A stretch of 64,000 bases of DNA from assembly GCA_015680905.1 (NCBI GenBank), contig CM027381.1:92033501-92097500 (forward strand). Direction: 5' to 3'. This document shows, in pieces, positions 57,040 through 64,000 of the stretch. Source of the stretch: Coptis chinensis (lineage: Eukaryota > Streptophyta > Magnoliopsida > Ranunculales > Ranunculaceae). Numbering within the stretch: the stretch's first letter is position 1; the number at the start of each line of letters is the position of its first letter. The position numbers were made by a program, and so were the translations under genes. Below the pieces are notes generated by a model that did not search any database, had not been told where the DNA came from, and saw nothing but the letters and a program-made list of their open reading frames with translations.

Positions 57040-58635
57040 TAGGTCAGTAGTTTGTCTGGGATTGTGGTCTTCCATCTAGTTATACGTGACACCTTCCATC
57101 CTCGCCGGTCGAACATGCGGGATGGCGGTTTTTCGCAAAGTCGCGAGGTCGGCCTCCCTGTCGAGGTGGTCCGGTCTAGGATGAAGGTTTTCCTTATACT
57201 TTCTTCCGTGACGCCTTTTTTCCCTGTCTGGTCGGACCTGTCTAGGATGGCGATTTTCCGCAAATCTGCAAGGTCGGCCTTCCCTGTCAGGTCGGTCCAG
57301 TCTGGGATTAAGGTTTTTCTTATACTTTCTTCCGCGGGCGCCTTCTTTCCCAATGCGGTGGGGATTTTGTCTAGGATGGCGATTTTCCTCAAATCTGCGA
57401 GGTCGGCCTTCCCTGTCAGGTCGGTCCAGTCTGAGATTAAGGTTTTCCTTATACTTTCTTCCGTGATGCTTTCTTTCGGAGGCATTTGTATCGCCGTTTG
57501 CGGTAGCGCTACTTGGCGGCGTGTCAGTCTTCGGAACCTAGTAGTAACAAAAGTACGTAACTTTTTGTCACGTTGTTGCTTGAAGTTTAGAAGTGAGTCG
57601 ACATCCTTTGGCGTCTTGCAATTGTGGCGGAAACGATTAACAAACTGATTTTCTAGTTCATTGAATTGGTGAATTGATCTTGAAGGCAACTCATTAAACC
57701 CGATTGTAATGCTTCTCCTTTAGAGTTGATGGAAAGAGCTTACATATGGCGGATCATCTCTACCCCATAACACCAACTTATTTTTGAGCGATAGAACATG
57801 CAAGCCGGGATCTCCTTCCACTCATCATAAAGTTCAAAATCGGGTTGTTTGAAGTCGGGGATGGTGGTAAGCTTCTTGAATGTCTAACGAAAACTTATCA
57901 AAGCACGCCATCATTGGTATCCAAGTTTTTCATTTTACATCCTTGACTCTATCGTTAAGTTCTTTTACAATCAACTCTTTCAGTTGTTGTTCGTTAGAGT
58001 TAAAGTATTGGATCGAACAACCTGGGCCCGGTCGTGCCATATATGGAGAAGGATACCTTCCATTATCTCTTATTGGAGTTAGAGATCTTTGGCGACGCGA
58101 CGATCAACTCCGACCGGTGATTGCCTTTGTCTATCCTCAGAACCGGCACTGTCTAGGCGGTAGTCACCCTTGGTCGGGTGGTCGGTATAATTATACCACT
58201 TCTCCATGTTTTTTGTTGTTCTTATGCGGGATGCCCGCCTTCGGTCATGTCGGACATATCTCGGATGGCGGTCTTCTCTGAAATTGCTTATGAGAGGTAA
58301 ATCTTCCATTTGAGATCGGACATGTCTAAGGTAGTAGTTATCCCTGCAAATTCGATTCTCCCCATAAGTATGGGTAATAGGGTCATTACTCTTAGAGTGT
58401 GCACTGGTCATGACTCGTCGTAACTCACGCTCAACCGTATTAGGAGTGGCGGTAGCGGAGGCGGTGGTGGTGGCGGTGGCGCTGCTACGGTTGGATGTTG
58501 AGAATTAATCTTACCACTAGGAGCAACTTGATTGTTCAACGGTTCTTGCATTGGCCGATTTGAATTTCGAGGGTTGCAATTCCTATTAGCAGGAGGAATA
58601 TGTTGACTATTTGGTCTGCTTCTTGCGCTTACCAT
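57040..58635 (-). pseudogene. gag remnant of the Tat retrotransposon
   Basis: Begins MVSARSRPNSQ near the primer site, with a Pro-rich run, then separate frames. The capsid-like stretch near 57760-57540 reads LPSRSIHQFNELENQFVNRF, then SLLNFKQQRDKKLRTFVTTR, matching the plant retrotransposon gag pattern. Several frameshifts break the frame, and tandem units of about 115 bp (57100-57480) occupy the C-terminal part. Confidence 0.7.
57100..57480. repeat. Tandem units of about 115 bp in the gag region
   Basis: GTCTAGGATGGCGATTTTCC, GCGAGGTCGGCCTTCCCTGT, CAGGTCGGTCCAGTCTG and CTTATACTTTCTTCCG recur three to four times. Confidence 0.85.
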
Positions 58636-58669
58636 TTTGATTGTTTCACGTGATAATGAATTCTATATT

Positions 58670-58687
58670 CCCCACAGACGGCGCCAA
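58670..58687 (-). other. Primer binding site
   Basis: Minus-strand TTGGCGCCGTCTGTGGGG lies three bases inside the 5' LTR. This sequence is the usual primer site of RIRE2/Tat-type plant gypsy elements; I did not check the tRNA. Confidence 0.75.
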
Positions 58688-58690
58688 TTA

Positions 58691-59164
58691 TGTTTCAGCA
58701 ATAAACTGCTTCAACACAACGAGAGCAATGGTAAAGAACACACTAAGAAACAGAGGAATTTGATGTTAGGGAGATGAAACCAACCAAATAATGGTTTTCA
58801 CGCATCCAAGATCTATTCTCTAGGGATCAAGTTTCCACGTAGTTCCTTATGAAAAATAATGTGGTATTTATATAGGTAGAGTAGAGAGTCCTTGTAGCTC
58901 TTTCAAGTAATCTTGTTGCTTGAGTAATTGTGATAGAATATAATCTGTAACCGATAATTATCTTTTTGATAATAAATGAATCGGACATAAATTAATGTAC
59001 ATTAGTGGCAAGCCGTGTAATTTAAGGTTGACCTTAGACACATGAGTTAATGGGCTTGTACATTGATCCATGATACTGCGAATTGGGCTTTAGCCCTGTT
59101 GATTAAATGAATAAAATAGAAACCCCTACTAATGGACGTTTGCCACGTAGGTGGGGTCGAAACA
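58691..59164 (-). repeat. 5' LTR of the Tat retrotransposon
   Basis: Starts TGTTTCAGCAATAAACTGC and ends GGGGTCGAAACA on the plus strand. The TATA word (minus TATATAAATACC) is conserved at about 58873-58862. Followed by the target duplication CATAC. Confidence 0.92.
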
Positions 59165-59321
59165 CATACAATTTTCTTTGTGATGCTTGGTATGTGCCGA
59201 CACTTGTGCATACCAGGATACTATTGTCTTTTTCGGACAAAAGTCAACTATTGTCCTTGAGAGTGTTTTTGAAATGAGGGCGGGTTTTTTGGTTCGTTAT
59301 TTTGAAATTTTGTCCTTATCA

Positions 59322-59683
59322 GTTTTGTCCTCTAAAATGTGGCTCTAATCTCTATATGTGTCCATTCACATGTCAAAAACAAAAATTAACACATTTTTGC
59401 CAAGCATTATTATTTGTTTTCTCCTCTTTTTAGTCGAATTCATATTTATTTTATGTAACAAATAAGATTTTATGCATATTTTGATGTGGTAATCTGTGAA
59501 GTAAAAAGTGAATTTAATACTTTCATTAGCCATAAGTTTCAATTAAGCCTATAATTATATTGTTCTTAATAGTGAGTGTATATTTCAAATTGTGTTAAAC
59601 TGTTTTGTGGACTCTAGTGGTGACCTTTTATGTTGCCAAAATAATGGGCCCCAAAGCACTTGCTAGTGCCTCATGTCCACATT
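59322..59683. other. AT-rich spacer, nothing recognised
   Basis: No frame or repeat could be supported between the nested cluster and the next MITE. Confidence 0.5.
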
Positions 59684-59969
59684 TAGGGTAGGGATTGGGT
59701 CGGGTTCGGGTCGGATATAGTTATATCCGAATCCGAATCCGAATAATTTCACAGTATCCGAATCCGAATCCGAACCCGACTAATCCGATCGAATAACACT
59801 AAAAATTAAAAAAAAAACCCAAAAATTATATCCGAATCTGAATCCGAACCCAATATACCCGATTCCAAATCCGACCCGAATACATAAACGGATATGAAAA
59901 TCAACCCGAACCCAATGTATTCGATAATCGGGTCGGATTCGGGTCTACCCGACCCGATTCCCTGCCCTA
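59684..59969. mobile_element. hAT-like MITE rich in CCGAATCCGA words
   Basis: Ends TAGGGTAGGGATTGGGTCGG and, inverted, TAGGGCAGGGAATCGGGTCG. Flanks TCCACATT (59676-59683) and TCCGCATT (59970-59977) match 7 of 8. The interior repeats CCGAATCCGA and its reverse complement, so it can fold back on itself. Confidence 0.75.
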
Positions 59970-59977
59970 TCCGCATT

Positions 59978-60812
59978 GGTAACATTTTCTTTCTTTGCAC
60001 AAACAAAATTTTAGGGGGGTTGTGGACTCATTTGTTCCCCCTCCCCATGTGCCAAACAAATTGAAGTCAAATTAAAAGGAAATTAGAAATTACATCCTCC
60101 ACAGACACCACCAAGTATGAACAAATGAATGGCTGTAATTATTCTAAGGGCAAAAGAGACCATTTATAGGGGAGTTGTTGGTCAATGGTTTGCCAAGAGC
60201 TAGCACTAGTACGGCAGGGTGTACTATCGGGAGTAATACTATGCGTACTAAGAACATGCACCAGCAAATTCTACCAAATGACGTGGCAAGCCTGTGTTTT
60301 TGACAAAGTCAAATTGTGACTCTTTGCTCAATAACTTTTCCAAATAGCAATCAGCCCCTTTCTATTTTCCCTCCATCTCCATCCGAATCAGTTGCAAAGT
60401 CTTTTTTTTACTATTCATGAAATTCTCCGGCGATAACCGATTTTTTCTGATCTTGTAAAATTGAATTGAGAAGACATGCTCCAAACATGATTTATTAATA
60501 TTTGTGACTGATTGATAAAGATTGAAGCTGGACTTTTTGGTTATTTGTTGAAATTTGATAGGGTTGGATTATTGGATTTTGTAAGATTTTGAGTTATTAA
60601 ACTTGAATCTTTGCTTTCCATTGTAAATTATGAGTTGGGGTTTGTTAGTTAGTATTTTTATCTTCTAGCTCTTTATTTATATTCTTAGTTCTTGGCCGAA
60701 TTGCATTTGTGATCAAGTAACACTGGTTCTCCAATTAAAGTTTATCTTGAATCAACAAGCCGGCCACCAATACAACAAACAGCGGAAGCACAAACTAGTG
60801 GTGACCTGGGCT
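59978..60812. other. Intergenic DNA, nothing recognised
   Basis: AT-rich, no sustained frame and no inverted ends found. Confidence 0.5.
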
Positions 60813-60820
60813 ATCAAAAC

Positions 60821-61243
60821 CATGGCCCAAAATATCGCCGAGATATCCGATATCTCGCCGATATATCTCGGTAAATTGGTACACCGATATCGATATTTCC
60901 TATATATATCCACCGAATATTAAACCCTTTTTTTTTCGAGATATATCGGAATTTCCGATATGAAAGTTTATATCGCCGATATAATCGATATTTCCGAGAT
61001 AATCGATATATATCAGTTGACTTTTTGACCAATTGTTAATAATTCAATATTGAAATTTCTGAAATATCTGATATATCCGAGATATATCGGTGAGATATCT
61101 GATATTTTAGAAACTTTGGACTGGTCACCAAAAAAATCGAGATATCCGATATATCTAATATATCCGATATATCTAATATATCCGATATATCTCGGTTTTT
61201 GGGTACACCGATATATTAACCGATATCGAAATTTTGGGCCTTG
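60821..61243. mobile_element. hAT-like MITE made of GATATATCGG repeats
   Basis: Ends CATGGCCCAAAATATCG and, inverted, CAAGGCCCAAAATTTCG. Flanks ATCAAAAC (60813-60820) and ATCAAAAT (61244-61251) match 7 of 8. Ends and interior resemble the element at 47004-47414, so both belong to one family. Confidence 0.75.
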
Positions 61244-61251
61244 ATCAAAAT

Positions 61252-61561
61252 TACATCAATGACAATAATCTTACAAAATGACAAAATAAACTATATTCAA
61301 AATTCATGTAACAATAATGACAATCATCTTACAATGAAGAACCCGACTATGATTATAGGGAGTTAGAAAAAGAATGGTACCTAAACTTAATTCTTAGAGC
61401 CTCGCCGTCGTTGAATGGGTTCTTAAATTCTCGCTAGAGAGATAGTCATGGAGGGAAAATAGAGGGGATGGTCGTTACAACCGAAGTTAATTTGACTTTG
61501 TCAAAAAAAAAAAGGCTTGCCGTGTCCTTTGGTAGAATTTGTTGGTGCATTTTCTTAGTGC
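61252..61561. other. Spacer, nothing recognised
   Basis: AT-rich DNA without a supported feature between two MITEs. Confidence 0.5.
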
Positions 61562-61564
61562 TTA

Positions 61565-62085
61565 GAGCATCTCTAGGTGGTGGTAGCATACTCTTCAAAT
61601 TTGAAGAATGCTACCACGAATCGATAAGAAATTTCACCAACTCAGGTGGTCGTATGAAATTCGTCAATGAAAATTTATTGGAGATGACCTCGCTACGACA
61701 TTAGATCGGGTGGCGCCAAGATCATTTGTCGTAGCGACATTACAAATCGCCCCAAGTTCAAAAAAAACTCACGCGACATTCCCAAAGTAAAAAAAAATAA
61801 TTTGTGCGACATTAGTAGTGGCCAAGCATTTCATTGGTGGCGTGGTGTTGGTCAAAGTCAAAAAAAAACTTGGAATGACATTAAGATCGGGCTGGCGACA
61901 TTCTATATTGTCGCGCCCAAGATCCAAGATCCAAACCTCCGATTTGCGTAACAAGAATCGCGAGCAGACCCAGGTTATGCGACTACCGATCATTAATTAC
62001 TTTAGAGTTGGAATTCCGAGAAATTCCGACGCATTTCTTCAAATTTGAAGAATGCGACCACGGATACGTCCACCTAGAGATGCTC
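61565..62085. mobile_element. Tourist-like (PIF/Harbinger) MITE
   Basis: Perfect inverted ends GAGCATCTCTAGGTGG, with TTA on both sides (61562-61564 and 62086-62088). Next to each end is CTTCAAATTTGAAGAATGC, itself a palindrome around AAATTT. The centre includes repeated GCGACATT words. No transposase frame. Confidence 0.8.
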
Positions 62086-62088
62086 TTA

Positions 62089-63229
62089 TAGTATTACTCG
62101 TACTATCGGACCCCCTGGCTCCGCCATACGAGACTTTAATAATGATTCAATCAATTTATCCTACGTGCATGACGCCATGTCGCCATGACATTGACGTTCC
62201 ACTTACAGGTCGCTGTGAGTCACCAGACTCTTGGCAAAAAAGAGATCGAGGCTAATGCTATGACAATCAATAATAATAATATTGTCTATTGATTCCAAAT
62301 GCATCCAGTCGATTTCCCACTTTATTCTTCATTTCGATTCACTTTGCTTCCTTTTGTGGGAAATCAAAAAGTTGTAATAATTTTAAGAAATGTTTACAGG
62401 TTTTAAACGTGGTTTTCCAATTTACTGTTGCTATAATTGATATCTGCAGAAATCACAGTATATCCTGCTAGATAAACCTTTCTTTTTACCCTTAAATATT
62501 TTTTCCAAGGTTTTACTAGCTTCATTGAGCCAACTCCCAAGCATTCTCCGCATCTTGGCAATAGTATCAAAACACACGAGTTATTAACTAATTAATTACA
62601 ACTTACAATTAGTACCATCGATGTAAGAATTACTTTTGATGCATTGCCATTACTTGTCAAAATTGATACTTTCAATAGAAATTTGGTTTGCTGATACAAC
62701 ATAAATGTAATATTAAAAAACTAAATATTTTGAAAGTGTTAGTTGTTACAAGAAGGAACAGCAAGAGCAAGAGCAAGAGCTCCATCTCATCATTATAATT
62801 TGTTCTTGTTGGTCAAGTTTCATTTTTTCTTATTTACATCTATATATATATATAAAAGCTCGCGCACATTCTCTCTCCTCACCATATCGCCTCATTTTGT
62901 ATCTTAAGCAATATAATTGACTCCTAAAAAATCGGAAGAAATAATAATTAGTGACCTCCCCAGATTTGTTTAAACCTCTCTAATCTATTCTTAATTTTCT
63001 ATAGACTCTTCAAATTAAAAAAATAATAATAACAAATTAAATAAACCTTATACAAATTCTATCGAAAACCTAACTTTTCTCCTGAAACTACAATTGTCTC
63101 TTATCTTCTTCCCTACCAAGCAAAAGTTCACAATACTCTATTTTCAATCGGGAGGATCGTTCTCTTTTGAACTTTAATCAATAAACAAGAACAACAACAA
63201 AATCACTGGCTGGAGTTGGCCAAGTCAGT
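62089..63229. other. AT-rich intergenic DNA, nothing recognised
   Basis: Contains a short TA run near 62841-62855 and a CAAGAG-type short repeat near 62761-62780. No gene or transposon ends were found. Confidence 0.5.
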
Positions 63230-63720
63230 TGAGAGAGCCTTAGTGTGATAAGCCGGAGCATTCAGAGCAGTTCTATATAAAGAAAAGTCGTTCTATTGCT
63301 TTTGGTGCAGCAGTGCGTTTCGACGATCAACAAAACATACCCTCCTTCCAAGCGTCGGTCAAGATAGATAGTCGATTCCGCCTTCCCATTCTTTTCTCCA
63401 AAGCGGGGGTTTATTGGTGTACGCCATATGCGCTAATCAACCCCGCCGGACGGAGCTTTGAGAAATTCTCGGTTTAGACCATTCAAAGAGCCCCAAGGAT
63501 GAATAATCCCATGCCAATAGCGAGAACATGCTATAATTGACTCATTTCTTTGGAATCGAAAGATCTGCGAGATCCGAGTCCACGATGATCGATTAAACAA
63601 AGAAAAGTGAGAGAATTATACGGCTCGATCTCGCACTTGATCTGTTGTTGATACTGCCCCTAAGGCTTAATCAGGGTAAATTGGTGGTTCGGCATACCTA
63701 CCAGTCTGATGGCTCTACAA
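63230..63720. other. GC-richer, organelle-like segment (possible nuclear mitochondrial DNA)
   Basis: Base composition changes from AT-rich to near balanced over about 500 bp, without plant-repeat words and with phrases (for example CGTTTCGACGATCAACAAAA and GAGATCCGAGTCCACGATG) that read like non-coding plant mitochondrial DNA. I could not assign a gene, and no frame is long. The call rests on composition and impression. Confidence 0.3.
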
Positions 63721-63734
63721 ATACATATGAGTAT

Positions 63735-64000
63735 TGTCATAGCCCGAATTTCTAAACAATAACCAAGTGAATATTTAAAATATAAATATATCAAACATCA
63801 CTAGGTTCACTTGTTTAAAAACCCAGACTATGACGGAAGATACTACACATACAAACCCTAATAACCATGTCATAAAATAATCAACTTAAATTAAAATAAT
63901 CCCAATAATTATCCACAACTTCTTTATTAAGATAATATCTTTCCAAATAAAATATCAAACAAACTCTCAGAATAAAATTCCTCACTACCATGTTCTCATG
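63735..64000. mobile_element. Start of an LTR, cut by the window edge
   Basis: TGTCATAGCCCGAATTTC opens a stretch that resembles the minus-strand start of the LTR-like sequence at 9861 and contains AAACCCTAATAACC. Only one end is visible. Confidence 0.4.

Larger units (their letters stand above)
50857..59164 (-). mobile_element. Ty3/gypsy Tat-lineage retrotransposon, both LTRs, defective
   Basis: Bounded by two LTRs of 474-475 bp and by an identical 5-bp duplication CATAC (50852-50856 and 59165-59169). Minus orientation is shown by the primer binding site beside the right LTR and the polypurine tract beside the left LTR. In transcription order: 5' LTR, gag remnants, broken reverse transcriptase, RNase H and a second RNase H, repeat arrays, an antisense gene with its own TATA box, 3' LTR. 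No integrase frame was found and RT lacks its N-terminal part, so it could only move with help. The extra RNase H and antisense gene are Tat-lineage traits. Confidence 0.9.
48512..59321. mobile_element. Possible host element that received the nested insertions
   Basis: TGATAAGGACA at 48512 is matched by its reverse complement ending at 59321, enclosing the hairpin array and both large insertions. Without the insertions the element would be only about 0.7 kb. No target duplication was seen, so this boundary pair is tentative. Confidence 0.35.

Noticed and set aside
57052-57648. Plus-strand frame of 198 residues in the gag region
   Set aside because: It is the antisense shadow of the repeated gag segment and shows only the repeat periodicity.
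63738-63850. Link between the LTR starts at 9861 and 63735 as one element
   Set aside because: The two face opposite directions on the plus strand and are separated by three genes; they are at most members of related families.

Overview
The window is nuclear DNA of a flowering plant, most likely a eudicot. It has long intron-rich genes with GT-AG introns, an R2R3-MYB, a class XI myosin and a GPI8 transamidase, all separated by AT-rich intergenic DNA full of plant-type transposons (Ty3/gypsy Tat lineage, Ty1/copia, Helitrons, hAT, Mutator-like and Tourist-like elements). I cannot name the species from the sequence alone.

Layout. 1-4080: the 3' part of a plus-oriented Ty3/gypsy element, with the end of its pol gene followed by a GC-rich block carrying an antisense gene that has its own minus-strand TATA box. 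4080-9861: an LTR-like sequence split by a minus-oriented Helitron (4717-9044) that is filled with a 55-bp minisatellite. 10113-12019 (-): a complete three-exon R2R3-MYB gene of the LAF1/MYB18-like type. 12101-16547: the divergent intergenic region. 16908-30849 (+): a complete 38-exon myosin XI gene (1526 residues). 31389-35640: a second Helitron of the same family in the opposite orientation. 37764-46041 (+): a complete 10-exon GPI8 gene (389 residues) with a dead copia element in intron 3 and a Mutator-like MITE in intron 5.

46042-62100 is a transposon-dense zone. It has two Tourist-like MITEs, two related hAT-like MITEs built of GATATATC-type repeats, a Mutator-like MITE with a perfect 9-bp target duplication, and a nest. 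In the nest, an array of hairpin units received both an hAT element (49024-50819, itself carrying another hAT element at 49093-50052) and a complete 8.3-kb Tat-lineage retrotransposon (50857-59164, minus strand, 5-bp target duplication CATAC). That retrotransposon has lost its integrase and part of its reverse transcriptase, but keeps two matching LTRs, a primer binding site, a polypurine tract, a second RNase H and an antisense gene with its own TATA box. 62100-64000 has no gene; a GC-richer organelle-like segment (about 63230-63720) is followed by the start of another LTR.

The three host genes are unrelated in function: a transcription factor, an actin-based motor for organelle transport, and the catalytic subunit that attaches GPI anchors in the ER. 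They do not form a pathway. The most unusual material is the pair of inverted minisatellite Helitrons bracketing the MYB-myosin block and the two Tat-type retrotransposons with antisense genes. I found no CRISPR, operon or other prokaryotic system, and no tRNA or rRNA gene.
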